Positions 25,695-33,519 of a stretch of 64,000 nt of DNA are shown in pieces. The stretch is from VRUE01 sp036276735 (GTDB lineage Bacteria; Actinomycetota; Thermoleophilia; Solirubrobacterales; 70-9): positions 13,191 through 77,190 of the forward strand of contig DASUOH010000013.1 of the NCBI GenBank assembly GCA_036276735.1, read 5' to 3'. The notes below the pieces were generated by a model. That model made no database searches. It was not told the DNA's origin and saw nothing but the letters and a program-made list of their open reading frames with translations. Every line of letters begins with the position of its first letter. Within the stretch, counting starts at the first letter, position 1. Made by a program: the position numbers and the translations under genes.

Positions 25695-26162
25695 GTGGCG
25701 GCTTCGAACATCAACGTGGTGGTCATCACCGGGAACCTGACCAAGGATCCAGAACTGCGCCACACCGGCGGCGGAACGGCGGTCTGTGAGATGCGCGTGG
25801 CGGTGAACAGCCGGCGCAAGGACCAGAGCGGCAACTGGGTCGACAAGCCGAACTACTTCGACGTGGTCGTCTTCGGCGGACAGGGCGAGAACTGCGCCAA
25901 CTACCTCAACAAGGGTCGCCCGGTGGCGGTCGAAGGCCGCCTCGACTGGCGCGAGTGGGAGGCCAAAGACGGCAGCGGCAAGCGGCAGGCAGTGCAGATC
26001 ATCGCCAACTCGGTCCAGTTCCTCGGCTCGCGCGACGGCTCCGGCGGCAACGGCAACGGCTTCACTCCGAGCAACGACGTGCCAGCCGATACCTCCGACT
26101 ACGCGGGCACGCCCGCGGGCGGAGGCGGAAGCGGCGGCGGCGAGGACGACATCCCCTTCTAG
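25695..26162 (+). CDS. ssb: Single-stranded DNA-binding protein
   Basis: 155 residues. Start GTG 25695 is set by GAGGAG (25681-25686) 8 nt upstream; the GTG at 25686 would sit on that site. OB fold: VVITGNLTKDPELR, VCEMRVAVN, YFDVVVFGGQGENCANYLNKGRPVAVEG. A Gly-rich linker ends in the acidic tip EDDIPF that recruits replication and repair partners. It protects single-stranded DNA. Located between rpsF and rpsR as in most bacteria. Confidence 0.96.
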   Translation: MAASNINVVVITGNLTKDPELRHTGGGTAVCEMRVAVNSRRKDQSGNWVDKPNYFDVVVFGGQGENCANYLNKGRPVAVEGRLDWREWEAKDGSGKRQAVQIIANSVQFLGSRDGSGGNGNGFTPSNDVPADTSDYAGTPAGGGGSGGGEDDIPF

Positions 26163-26173
26163 GGAACCCCTCA

Positions 26174-26204
26174 GCGGCCCGGGGTCTGTAGCATCCCGGG
26201 CCGC
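26174..26204 (+). promoter_or_regulatory. Perfect 10-bp GC hairpin 2 nt before the rpsR start
   Basis: GCGGCCCGGG and CCCGGGCCGC pair without mismatch around an 11-nt loop (GTCTGTAGCAT). The stem ends 2 nt before ATG 26207, leaving no room for a Shine-Dalgarno. It could be a terminator-like barrier, a target for S6-S18 feedback, or (with TAGCAT 26189-26194) part of a promoter. Confidence 0.6.
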
Positions 26205-26206
26205 GT

Positions 26207-26473
26207 ATGGCCAGAGGTAGAGACACCGGAAACTCATCACCGCGACGCGGGCGCCGTGCGGCCGACCGCGCCCGTCCGCGCAAATACACCCGCATCAACT
26301 CCGAAGCGGTCGACTACAAGGATCTCAACCTGCTGCGCCGCTTCCTCTCCGACAAGGGCAAGACCCGGGGCCGGCGCGTCACCGGGCTTTCCCGTAAGCA
26401 TCAGCGACAGCTCTCGGTGGCGGTGAAACGGGCGAGAGAGATCGCCCTGCTGCCCTACGTCGGAGAGCGCTGA
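26207..26473 (+). CDS. rpsR: 30S ribosomal protein S18
   Basis: 88 residues. Conserved core IDYKDLNLLRRFLSD-like (here VDYKDLNLLRRFLS), GKTRGRRVTGLSRKHQRQL and VKRAREIALLPY. A basic N-terminal extension (MARGRDTGNSSPRRGRR) precedes it; there are no zinc-type Cys. It binds the small subunit beside S6. Stop and the rplI start share one base (TGATG). Confidence 0.96.
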   Translation: MARGRDTGNSSPRRGRRAADRARPRKYTRINSEAVDYKDLNLLRRFLSDKGKTRGRRVTGLSRKHQRQLSVAVKRAREIALLPYVGER

Positions 26474-26928
26474 TGGCACAGGCGATCCTCCTCGAGGACG
26501 TCGAGAGCCTCGGCCAGCGCGGCGAACCGATCGAAGTCGCGCCCGGTTACCTCCGCAACTACTTGATCCCCCGCAAACTCGCCGCGCCAGCGACGCCAGG
26601 GGCGCTGGAGGAGGCGCAGCGACGCCAGGCGGCGGCCGAAAAGGCCGCACAGGCACGGGCGGAACGTGAAGAGCAGGCAGCGTCACTGCTCTCCAAGACC
26701 GTGCTGACGATCCACCAGCGCGCTGACGACGGCGGCAAGTTGTTCGGCTCGGTGGGTGCCAAGGAGATCGTCGACGCGATCCGCGAGGCGCGCGACCTGC
26801 AGATCGAAAAACGCAAAGTGCGGCTGGAGCAGCCGATCCGCGAAGTCGGTACCCACATGGTCGAGATCGAGTTGGCCGAAGGCGCGATTGCGACCGTGAA
26901 GACGATCGTCGCCGCAGAGGAGATCTAG
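26473..26928 (+). CDS. rplI: 50S ribosomal protein L9
   Basis: 151 residues. N-terminal 23S rRNA-binding domain (AILLEDVESLGQRGE, VAPGYLRNYLIPRKLA), a long connecting helix rich in Ala, Glu and Gln (about 40-75), and the C-terminal domain (DGGKLFGSVGAKEIVDAI). Length is normal. It follows rpsR by overlap. Confidence 0.96.
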   Translation: MAQAILLEDVESLGQRGEPIEVAPGYLRNYLIPRKLAAPATPGALEEAQRRQAAAEKAAQARAEREEQAASLLSKTVLTIHQRADDGGKLFGSVGAKEIVDAIREARDLQIEKRKVRLEQPIREVGTHMVEIELAEGAIATVKTIVAAEEI

Positions 26929-26937
26929 CTGCGCGGA

Positions 26938-27618
26938 TTGCCGACTCGGCTCAGCCGCCGCGCCAAGGCGAGGACGCGGCTTGGCTGGGCGCGATCGGAG
27001 CGCGCCACCGTCGGCCTTGCGGCGGTCGCCTTGAGCGGCGCAGGCACCGTGCTCGTCGGCCAGTTCGGCCGCATGCTGAGGCGGCGTGCCCAGGAGTCCG
27101 GTCATGACGATGGTTTCGTCGAGGCGGCGCCTGCGGCCGCGCTCGACACGGTGAACGTCGCGGTCAGCGGCTACGCCGCCGCGCCTCGCAGCGAGACGGT
27201 GCTCTTCAACCTGCTGGGGGGATTCCTTGGGGCATTCGCGCTGGTACGGCTGTCGACCTGGGGTATCCGCGATCGCTGGTGGCCGTTCGAAAACGTCAGG
27301 GTCGGCGGGCGCCACATCCACCATTTCGTGCCCGGCATCCTGCTCGCCTTCGCCTCCGGCACGGCCGCGCTGCTCACCGACAACGACGACCTCGAGGACA
27401 AGCTGGCGATACCGATGGGCGCCGGCATGGGTCTGACCTTCGACGAGGCGGCCCTGCTGCTCGACCTGCGTGACGTCTACTGGACCCGGGAGGGGCTGCT
27501 GAGCGTCCAGCTCAGCCTCGGCGCCACGGCGATCCTCAGCATCGCGATCCTCACCCAGCGGATGCTGCGGCGCGGCGAGCGGCGCAAAGAGGCGAGCGGC
27601 GAGATCCCGCCCCTATAG
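26938..27618 (+). CDS. Conserved membrane protein with HIHHF motif
   Basis: 226 residues, TTG start 9 bp after rplI. Helices at about 24-40, 85-105, 130-150 and 190-212. Conserved-looking polar signature: GGRHIHHFVPGI in one membrane segment and FDEAALLLDLRDVYW in a later one. His and acidic residues inside the membrane could bind metal or form an active site; this is inference. I recognise no named family. It ends in a 6-bp convergent overlap with the coiled-coil gene. Confidence 0.75.
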   Translation: MPTRLSRRAKARTRLGWARSERATVGLAAVALSGAGTVLVGQFGRMLRRRAQESGHDDGFVEAAPAAALDTVNVAVSGYAAAPRSETVLFNLLGGFLGAFALVRLSTWGIRDRWWPFENVRVGGRHIHHFVPGILLAFASGTAALLTDNDDLEDKLAIPMGAGMGLTFDEAALLLDLRDVYWTREGLLSVQLSLGATAILSIAILTQRMLRRGERRKEASGEIPPL

Positions 27619-27945
27619 CTGCGTCGCGAACGTGGCGAGGGCCGCGATCAGCGCCGTGATCATCAGGGCGGAGAAGCGGAACATCATCCGATGCAGCGCT
27701 TCGAATCGTTCGTCCATCTCACGCCGCAGGGCGACGAATTCCGCCCTCATCTCCTTGAAGCCTTCTTCCATGCGGTCTTCGAGCCTGTCGAACCGCCTGT
27801 CGACCTGCTCGAAGCGCTTGTCCACCTGCTCGAACCGTCTGTCGACCTGCTCGAACCGTCTGTCGACCTGCTCGAAGTTGCGGGCCGTTTCGCCGCGGAA
27901 GTCGTCCAGCCGCTCGTCGGTCCAGCTCTGCCTCATTGCCTCCAT
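27613..27945 (-). CDS. Small coiled-coil protein with C-terminal membrane anchor
   Basis: 110 residues. Residues 22-56 are five near-identical heptads (RRFEQVD type), continuing as a coiled coil to about residue 85. A hydrophobic C-terminal helix (about 90-108) anchors it. Such proteins occur widely in bacteria and archaea without known function, often near toxin or stress genes. It lies antisense-convergent to the membrane gene before dnaB. Confidence 0.75.
   Translation of the reverse strand: MEAMRQSWTDERLDDFRGETARNFEQVDRRFEQVDRRFEQVDKRFEQVDRRFDRLEDRMEEGFKEMRAEFVALRREMDERFEALHRMMFRFSALMITALIAALATFATQL
27778..27882 (-). repeat. Tandem 21-nt heptad repeats
   Basis: Five copies of a 21-nt unit coding RRFEQVD-like heptads; three adjacent copies are nearly identical at the DNA level, suggesting recent slippage expansion. 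Confidence 0.8.
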
Positions 27946-28095
27946 GGTGCCATGCTCTCAGACAGAACGTCACGCGTTGCGCGGGCTCTGCAAATTTTCT
28001 GTAACGGAATTCGCTCGCAAATCAGGCATTGCTCCCGGCGCGCCAGTGCCGCCTCAACTACGTTGAAGCCTCCGCCGTGCCGCCGGTTCGAAGCG

Positions 28096-28101
28096 CAAAC
28101 T
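28096..28101 (+). promoter_or_regulatory. -10-like box of dnaB
   Basis: CAAACT, 7 nt before ATG 28109; the identical hexamer and spacing precede the MmpL gene at 46174. Confidence 0.45.
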
Positions 28102-28108
28102 AAGAACG

Positions 28109-29533
28109 ATGCCGCAGCCCGCCGCAACCCACGTCCCGCCGCAGAACATCGAGGCCGAGGAATCGGTGCTCGGCGCGATGCTCGTCGCCGAGCCGGCCCT
28201 GACCCGCGTCATCGACGAGGTGAAGCTGAACGCCGAGGACTTCTACTTGGAGAAGCACGGGCGGATCTTCGCCTGCGCGCGTGACCTCTACGCCGACTCC
28301 AAGCCGGTCGACGAGCTGAGCGTCGCCGAGGCGCTCGTGCAGCGCAACGAGATCGAGGCGGCGGGCGGCAAGCACTACGTCTCGGGGTTGGCCGCCAAGG
28401 TGCCCGCCGCCGGCAACGCCAAGCACTACGCCGAGATCGTCCAGCAGAACTCGCTGCTGCGGCGGCTGCTCGGCGCCGGACAGGAGATCCAGGGCTGGGT
28501 CCACCAGCGCGACGGCGAACCGCGCGAGCTCTCCGAGCGCGCCGAGAAGCTGCTCTTCGAAGTCGCCCACAAAGAGCAGGCGAGCGATTTCCGCCAGCTC
28601 TCCGAGATCCTCCACGACGAGGTCGACCGGCTGGAGAAGCTCTCGACCGGCGAGAGCGAGCTGACCGGCACGCCCTCGGGCTTTCGCGACATCGATGCGA
28701 TCACCGGCGGCTTTCAGCCGGGCAACCTGATCATCGTCGCCGCCCGGCCCGCGATGGGCAAGAGCGCCCTGGTTGCCAACATCGCCGAGAACGTCGCTGT
28801 CAAGCGCAAGCTGCCGGTCGCCTTCTTCTCGCTCGAGATGTCGGAGGTCGAGCTGGCGCAGCGCTTCATCGCCTGCCGGGCGCGGATCTCCGGCGACAAG
28901 CTGCGCAAGGGGCAAGTCGCCCAGAAGGACTGGCCGAAGGTCGTGCGCGCTTGCAACGAGCTGGAGGAAGCTCCGCTCTGGTTCGACGACTCCTCGGACC
29001 TGGGGCTGCTCGACCTGCGCGCCAAGGCCCGGCGCCTGCACGCCCAGACCCAGGACCAGGGCGGCCTCGGCCTGGTCATCGTCGACTACCTGCAGCTGAT
29101 GCGCGCCGACGACCCGCGCTCCAACCGGGTCGAGCAGGTCGGCCAGATGAGCCGCGGACTGAAGATCCTCGCCCGTGAGCTGGAGGTGCCGGTGCTCTGC
29201 ATCTCCCAGCTCTCGCGCGCGCCTGAGCAGCGGCACCCGCCGAAGCCGATGCTCTCCGACCTGCGCGAGTCGGGGTCGATCGAGCAGGACGCCGACGTCG
29301 TCGCCTTCCTCTTCCGCGAGGACTACTACCGCGATCCCGAAGACGAGCCGGACGGCCTCGCCGAGGTGATCGTCGCCAAGCATAGGAACGGCCCGATCGG
29401 GACCCCGAAGCTCGTCTTCCTCGACCGCTTTCCTAAATTCGCCGACTACAGCGGTCATGAACCTCCCGTCGAGCAACCAGCCGGCGAGGGGCCACCGCTG
29501 GAGGACGCGGCGGTGGCAGGGCCTGACTTCTGA
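28109..29533 (+). CDS. dnaB: Replicative DNA helicase
   Basis: 474 residues. N-terminal helical domain (VPPQNIEAEESVLGAML), linker, and RecA-like motor with the DnaB Walker A ARPAMGKS (212-219), SLEMS, Walker B VIVDYLQLM and SQLSR. The C-terminus ends in an acidic Pro/Glu tail. It unwinds DNA ahead of the fork as a hexamer. No intein is present. The next gene, overlapping by one base, encodes a DnaC-like ATPase, a plausible loader. Confidence 0.96.
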   Translation: MPQPAATHVPPQNIEAEESVLGAMLVAEPALTRVIDEVKLNAEDFYLEKHGRIFACARDLYADSKPVDELSVAEALVQRNEIEAAGGKHYVSGLAAKVPAAGNAKHYAEIVQQNSLLRRLLGAGQEIQGWVHQRDGEPRELSERAEKLLFEVAHKEQASDFRQLSEILHDEVDRLEKLSTGESELTGTPSGFRDIDAITGGFQPGNLIIVAARPAMGKSALVANIAENVAVKRKLPVAFFSLEMSEVELAQRFIACRARISGDKLRKGQVAQKDWPKVVRACNELEEAPLWFDDSSDLGLLDLRAKARRLHAQTQDQGGLGLVIVDYLQLMRADDPRSNRVEQVGQMSRGLKILARELEVPVLCISQLSRAPEQRHPPKPMLSDLRESGSIEQDADVVAFLFREDYYRDPEDEPDGLAEVIVAKHRNGPIGTPKLVFLDRFPKFADYSGHEPPVEQPAGEGPPLEDAAVAGPDF

Positions 29534-30291
29534 TGCCGGGAGCACGCAGCGAACCGTTCGCCGAGCGAGCCTGTCCCGAGGGGATCTGCGACGGCTCCGG
29601 CTGGATACTCGGCCCAGAGGACGTGGCACGTCCCTGCGGATGCCGCGAAGCGCGCCTGCGCAAGGGACGCAGCAAGGGCGTCGCCTCGGTCATCCCGCCT
29701 AAGTTCCGTGGAGTCTCCTTCGACCGGCCGCCCGTCAGCGACATGGCACGCGATCTGGAGACGAAAGGGGCGGTCGGCCGGGTCCGCCAGTTCGTCGACT
29801 CGCTCGACGAGAACCTGGCGTCGGGCCAAGGCATCTGGTTCATGGGAGACGTCGGCACCGGCAAGACGACCTTGGCGATGCTGATCTCCAAGGCGGCTCT
29901 CGAGCGCGGCCACTCGGTCGCGATCTACTCGATGCCGAAGCTCCTCGCCCGCATCCGGCGCACCTATGAGGCCGAGCCGGGCGGCGACTCCTACTCGCAA
30001 TTCTTCGCCCGCCTCACGTCCGTCGACCTGCTCCACCTCGACGACCTCGGGGCCGAGCGGCAGACCGACTGGGTCCTCGAGCAGCTCTATGCGATCGTCA
30101 ACGAGCGCTACGAGACCGAACGCTCGATCATGTTCACCACCAACGCGGGCGGCGATCCGGAGCTCGCGGTCGAGCAGCAGGTCGGTAAGCGAACCTTCTC
30201 GCGGCTGGTCGAGATGTGCGGCGACCCAGTCTTCCTCTTCGGCAAGGATCGCCGCTCCTCGACGGATCTTCCCGCCTCGAGCGCCGCTTAG
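29533..30291 (+). CDS. DnaC/DnaI-like AAA+ helicase loader with N-terminal Cys cluster
   Basis: 252 residues. N-terminal putative zinc site C14, C19, C35, C37 (CPEGICDGSGW, CGC). AAA+ core: Walker A GDVGTGKT (105-112), Walker B LLHLDDLG (about 168-175), and FTTNAGGDP as sensor-1 region, with SRLVEMCGD near the C-terminus. It would load or remodel DnaB. TGATG overlap with dnaB supports joint translation. Most Actinobacteria are known for DciA-type loaders instead, so this arrangement is notable. IstB-type ATPases are the main alternative, but no transposase is near. Confidence 0.85.
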   Translation: MPGARSEPFAERACPEGICDGSGWILGPEDVARPCGCREARLRKGRSKGVASVIPPKFRGVSFDRPPVSDMARDLETKGAVGRVRQFVDSLDENLASGQGIWFMGDVGTGKTTLAMLISKAALERGHSVAIYSMPKLLARIRRTYEAEPGGDSYSQFFARLTSVDLLHLDDLGAERQTDWVLEQLYAIVNERYETERSIMFTTNAGGDPELAVEQQVGKRTFSRLVEMCGDPVFLFGKDRRSSTDLPASSAA

Positions 30292-30295
30292 CTCC

Positions 30296-30317
30296 ATGAG
30301 GGCTAGTCCCTCATAAT
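30296..30317 (+). promoter_or_regulatory. purA promoter with overlapping palindrome
   Basis: ATGAGGG / CCCTCAT (7-bp arms, 5-nt loop, 30296-30314) overlaps a -10-like CATAAT (30312-30317) that is 7 nt before the purA ATG. The palindrome could be an operator; the binding protein is unknown. Confidence 0.5.
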
Positions 30318-30324
30318 CAGCCCC

Positions 30325-31701
30325 ATGCCGGGCATCGTCATAGTGGGCGCCCAGTGGGGCGACGAGGGGAAGGGGAAGGTCGTCGACCTGCTCGCCGACC
30401 AGGCCGACGTGATCGTCCGCTTCCAGGGCGGCAACAACGCCGGCCACACGATCGTGCGTGACGGCGAGGAGTTCAAGTTCCACCTGATCCCCTCCGGGAT
30501 CCTCTACTCGGACAAGACCTGCGCGATCGGCAACGGCGTCGTCCTCGACCCCAGCGTCCTGCTCGGCGAGATCGACGGCCTCAAACGGCGCGGCGTCGAC
30601 GTCGGCAACCTGAAGATCTCGGCCAACGCCCACCTGATCATGCCCTACCACGTGCTGCTCGACACGGCAGGCGAGGTGAAGCTCGGCAAGCTCTCGATCG
30701 GCACCACCCGGCGCGGAATCGGCCCCTGCTACGCCGACAAGGCGCTGCGCCTCGGCATCCGGGTCCAGGATCTGCTCGACGAGAAGATCCTGCGGACCAA
30801 GATCCGGGCCGCGCTCGAGCCCAAGCAGCAGGCGCTGCGCGAGCTGTCGGTGCAGCGCCGCAAGCTGCGCAAGGAGGCCGGCGAGGGAACGAGCGAGGGC
30901 GGCGACCAGTCGCTGGCCGCCGCGCCGGACCCGCGCCTCGACCTGCACGCGATGAGCGAGGAATTCGTCAACTACGGGCACCGGCTGGAGCCGCACATCG
31001 CCGACACCGCGCGGCTCTGCTGGGACGCGCTGGACAGCGGCCGCACGGTGCTCTTCGAGGGCGCCCAGGCGACCCTGCTCGACCTCGACCACGGCACCTA
31101 TCCCTTTGTCACCTCCTCGAACCCGATCGCCGGCGCGGCCTGCGTCGGCGCCGGCGTCGGGCCGGCGGACATCGACGAGGTCTGGGGGATCGCCAAGGCC
31201 TACGCGACGCGGGTCGGCGCCGGTCCTTTCCCGACCGAGCTGCACGACGAGGTCGGCCGCCACATGCTGGAACGGGGCCATGAGTACGGGACGACGACCG
31301 GTCGTGAGCGGCGCTGCGGCTGGATGGACCTGATCGCCCTGCGCTACGCCGTGCGGATAAACCGGATGACCTCGCTGGCGATCACCAAGCTCGACGTCCT
31401 GAGCGGGCTGCACCCGCTGCGGGTCGCCGTCCGCTACCGCTCCCGCGAGGGCGCAGTCCTCGACCGCTTCCCCTACCACCAGTCGATCCTGCACTCCGTC
31501 GAGCCCGAATACGAAGAGCTGCCGGGCTTCGAGGGCGACATAACCGGCTGCCGCGGGGAGGACGAGCTGCCCGTCGAGGCGCGCGCCTACCTCGAGTTCA
31601 TCTCCGAGTTCGTCGGCGTGCCGATTCGGCTGGTCGGGGTCGGCCCAGGTCGCGACCAGATCGTCTGGACCGGCGATCCGGCCGGTGTGCAGACCGCCTG
31701 A
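30325..31701 (+). CDS. purA: Adenylosuccinate synthetase
   Basis: 458 residues. It joins IMP and aspartate using GTP, first step to AMP. Conserved N-terminal VGAQWGDEGKGK (catalytic D13), GGNNAGHT (His), RRGIGPCYADK, GAQATLLDLDHGTYPFVTSSNP, and GTTTGRERRCGW. About 30 residues longer than the usual 430: an extra charged segment at about 172-212 (KLRKEAGEGTSEGGDQ) sits where others have a short loop. Confidence 0.96.
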   Translation: MPGIVIVGAQWGDEGKGKVVDLLADQADVIVRFQGGNNAGHTIVRDGEEFKFHLIPSGILYSDKTCAIGNGVVLDPSVLLGEIDGLKRRGVDVGNLKISANAHLIMPYHVLLDTAGEVKLGKLSIGTTRRGIGPCYADKALRLGIRVQDLLDEKILRTKIRAALEPKQQALRELSVQRRKLRKEAGEGTSEGGDQSLAAAPDPRLDLHAMSEEFVNYGHRLEPHIADTARLCWDALDSGRTVLFEGAQATLLDLDHGTYPFVTSSNPIAGAACVGAGVGPADIDEVWGIAKAYATRVGAGPFPTELHDEVGRHMLERGHEYGTTTGRERRCGWMDLIALRYAVRINRMTSLAITKLDVLSGLHPLRVAVRYRSREGAVLDRFPYHQSILHSVEPEYEELPGFEGDITGCRGEDELPVEARAYLEFISEFVGVPIRLVGVGPGRDQIVWTGDPAGVQTA

Positions 31702-31794
31702 TCCGGGCGGGTCAAGGCGCAGGCCACACAAGCCACAGTCCTCCCGATCGATAGACCCAGAGGTACACAAGTCGTGCCCGTGCGGTTCCTCGTC

Positions 31795-31800
31795 TACGAT
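31795..31800 (+). promoter_or_regulatory. -10-like box of the TetR-family gene
   Basis: TACGAT, 6 nt before GTG 31807; supports that start over GTG 31774. Confidence 0.45.
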
Positions 31801-31806
31801 TTTTCA

Positions 31807-32496
31807 GTGGCCTCCGCTAAACGCGCACTCGACGTCGAGCAAAGACTGCCGCGCGGGCGGCATGGGCTCTCCCGCGAGGCGGTAACCGAATCGCAACGGC
31901 GCCGCATCCTGCGGGCGATGATCGGGGTCGTCGCCGAGCGCGGCTACCCCGAGACGAGGGTGATCGACGTGATCAGCGCGGCCGGGGTATCGCGGAAGAC
32001 GTTCTACGAGCTCTTCTCCAGCAAGGAGGACTGTTTCCTCGCCGCTTACGACGGCCTGCTCGCCGGCCTGCTTGGCGACACGTCGCGCGGCTTCGAGTCC
32101 AAGCAAGGCGCGCCTTGGGCGGAGCGGGTGGCCGCCGCACTTGGGGCACTGCTCCAGGACCTGGCCGACCATCCAGACGAGGCTCGCTTCGCGATCGTCG
32201 AGGTCCTGGCGGCCGGGCCGAAAGCCCTCGCGCGCCGCGACGCCGCGCTGCGGCAGTTCACCGGCTTCCTCGACGCGGGCCGTGCCGAGACCTCGGTCGA
32301 GCTGCCGGGAATCACTTCGCTGTCGCTGGCGGGAGGACTCAACGAGCTGCTCTACAGCGAGATCCTGCACGGTGCCGCTTCGCGCCTTCCCAGCCGCCTG
32401 CCCGACCTGATGTTCTGGATCACGCTGCCCTTCCTTGGGCCAAAAGGGGCCGCGGCAGAGCGCGAGCGCGCCAAGCTCTCGATGCTCGAGGATTAG
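31807..32496 (+). CDS. TetR/AcrR-family transcriptional regulator
   Basis: 229 residues from GTG 31807. N-terminal helix-turn-helix: SQRRRILRAMIGVVAERGYPETRVIDVISAAGVSRKTFYELF region, here residues about 28-70, with the KTFYELFSSKEDC signature. The C-terminal ligand domain is all-helical without a recognisable ligand. It lies just upstream of the secreted-family gene and the mce cluster, so it may control them; that is inference. Confidence 0.88.
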   Translation: MASAKRALDVEQRLPRGRHGLSREAVTESQRRRILRAMIGVVAERGYPETRVIDVISAAGVSRKTFYELFSSKEDCFLAAYDGLLAGLLGDTSRGFESKQGAPWAERVAAALGALLQDLADHPDEARFAIVEVLAAGPKALARRDAALRQFTGFLDAGRAETSVELPGITSLSLAGGLNELLYSEILHGAASRLPSRLPDLMFWITLPFLGPKGAAAERERAKLSMLED

Positions 32497-32538
32497 GCGA
32501 AGCTCTCGTTAAGGCGCTCTTTTGCCCAGGTAGCCGGG

Positions 32539-32566
32539 TTTACTGAAAAGGCGGGACTGGTAGGTT
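32539..32566 (+). promoter_or_regulatory. Possible promoter of the 32640 secreted gene
   Basis: TTTACT and TAGGTT separated by 16 bp, with an mRNA leader of about 65 nt ending in AAAGGAGAACAGGAG, one of the best Shine-Dalgarno regions in the window. Confidence 0.35.
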
Positions 32567-32639
32567 CTCCGCCGGGTACATCAAGGCTGTCTACGGCCGC
32601 CGCTCGATACGTGTTGGCCGAAAAAGGAGAACAGGAGAT

Positions 32640-33401
32640 ATGCGTAGAAATCTGCTTAAGGCATTGGCTCTGAGCGCCATGCTGGCCGTAGGCGTCGCGG
32701 CGATCGCGAATGCCGCGAGCACGACGATCCGGGTGGGCAATCTCGTCCTCACGTTCGGCGGGAACTTCTCACCAAAGAAATTGCCGAAGAACAAGTACGC
32801 CCCGATCACCTCGAACATCTTCGGGACGATCAAAACCAGCGACAGCACGCATCCATCGGCGTTCAGGGAAGCCCACGTCGACATCACCAACGTCAAGGTC
32901 GACACCAAGGGCATCCCGGTCTGCAAAGCGTCCCAGCTGCAGGCCCGCGACACCAAAGCCGCCAAGCGAGTCTGCGGCAAAGCCACGATCGGCAGCGGTC
33001 TCGCTCACGCCGAGATCGCCTTCCCCGAACAGCGGCCGATCAACGTCCCCAGCCCGATCACCGTCTTCAACGGCGGCACCAAGGGCGGCAAGACGAAGCT
33101 GCTGATCCACACCTTCATCACCGTGCCGGTCCCGGCGGCGATCGTCACCGACGTGACGATCAAGAAGAAGGGCAGCGGCATCAGCACGATCTCCAAAATT
33201 CCGGTCATCGCCGGCGGCAGCGGCTCGGTGCTCGACTTCAAGTTCACCGTCAGCAAGAAGGTCGTATCGGCCAAGTGCCCGAACGGCAAGATCGAAGCGA
33301 ACGCGAAAGCCATCTTCAAAAACGAAGCCGGCACGCCCGGAGTTGCAGCGACGACGACCGCGAAGGGGAAAGTTCTGGTTCCCTGCAAGCCGAAGGGCTG
33401 A
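32640..33401 (+). CDS. Secreted four-cysteine family protein, copy A
   Basis: 253 residues with a signal peptide (cleavage about ANA/A, residue 25). Shared features with copies at 46216, 47037 and 59432: N-terminal L(V/I)xxxGGxxPxxLPxxxxAPI, then (L/I)PxC about residue 100, ARxxCxGxxxxG about 117, LFNGGxxxG, a C(P/S)DG-type motif (here CPNG) and a C-terminal Cys. The four Cys suggest two disulfides. No known family recognised. Location: first gene before the mce operon's 3' end, convergent with it, behind a TetR gene. A decayed tandem copy follows. Confidence 0.85.
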   Translation: MRRNLLKALALSAMLAVGVAAIANAASTTIRVGNLVLTFGGNFSPKKLPKNKYAPITSNIFGTIKTSDSTHPSAFREAHVDITNVKVDTKGIPVCKASQLQARDTKAAKRVCGKATIGSGLAHAEIAFPEQRPINVPSPITVFNGGTKGGKTKLLIHTFITVPVPAAIVTDVTIKKKGSGISTISKIPVIAGGSGSVLDFKFTVSKKVVSAKCPNGKIEANAKAIFKNEAGTPGVAATTTAKGKVLVPCKPKG

Positions 33402-33436
33402 GCAGCAAGCGACATCCGGTCCCAAGCGGACTATCG

Positions 33437-33467
33437 AAAGGGCGGCCTCCGGGCCGCCCTTTCTTTT
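33437..33467 (+). terminator. Rho-independent terminator of the copy A gene
   Basis: A perfect 11-bp stem AAAGGGCGGCC / GGCCGCCCTTT with a TCCG tetraloop followed by CTTTTGG. Located 36 nt after the stop codon at 33401. It is nearly symmetrical and could work in both directions. Confidence 0.88.
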
Positions 33468-33519
33468 GGCCAATCCGCGGCCTAGATTGAAGGGCTAGGC
33501 AGAGGCGATCCGGTGCCTC

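Noticed and set aside
27778..27882. CRISPR-like direct repeats
   Set aside because: The 21-nt repeats are contiguous without spacers and code for coiled-coil heptads.
29533..30291. IstB-type transposition ATPase
   Set aside because: No IstA transposase or inverted repeats nearby, and the gene is translationally coupled to dnaB.
29455..31770. 771-codon minus-strand frame over the dnaC-like gene and purA
   Set aside because: It is antisense to two well-recognised genes and has low-complexity composition without motifs.
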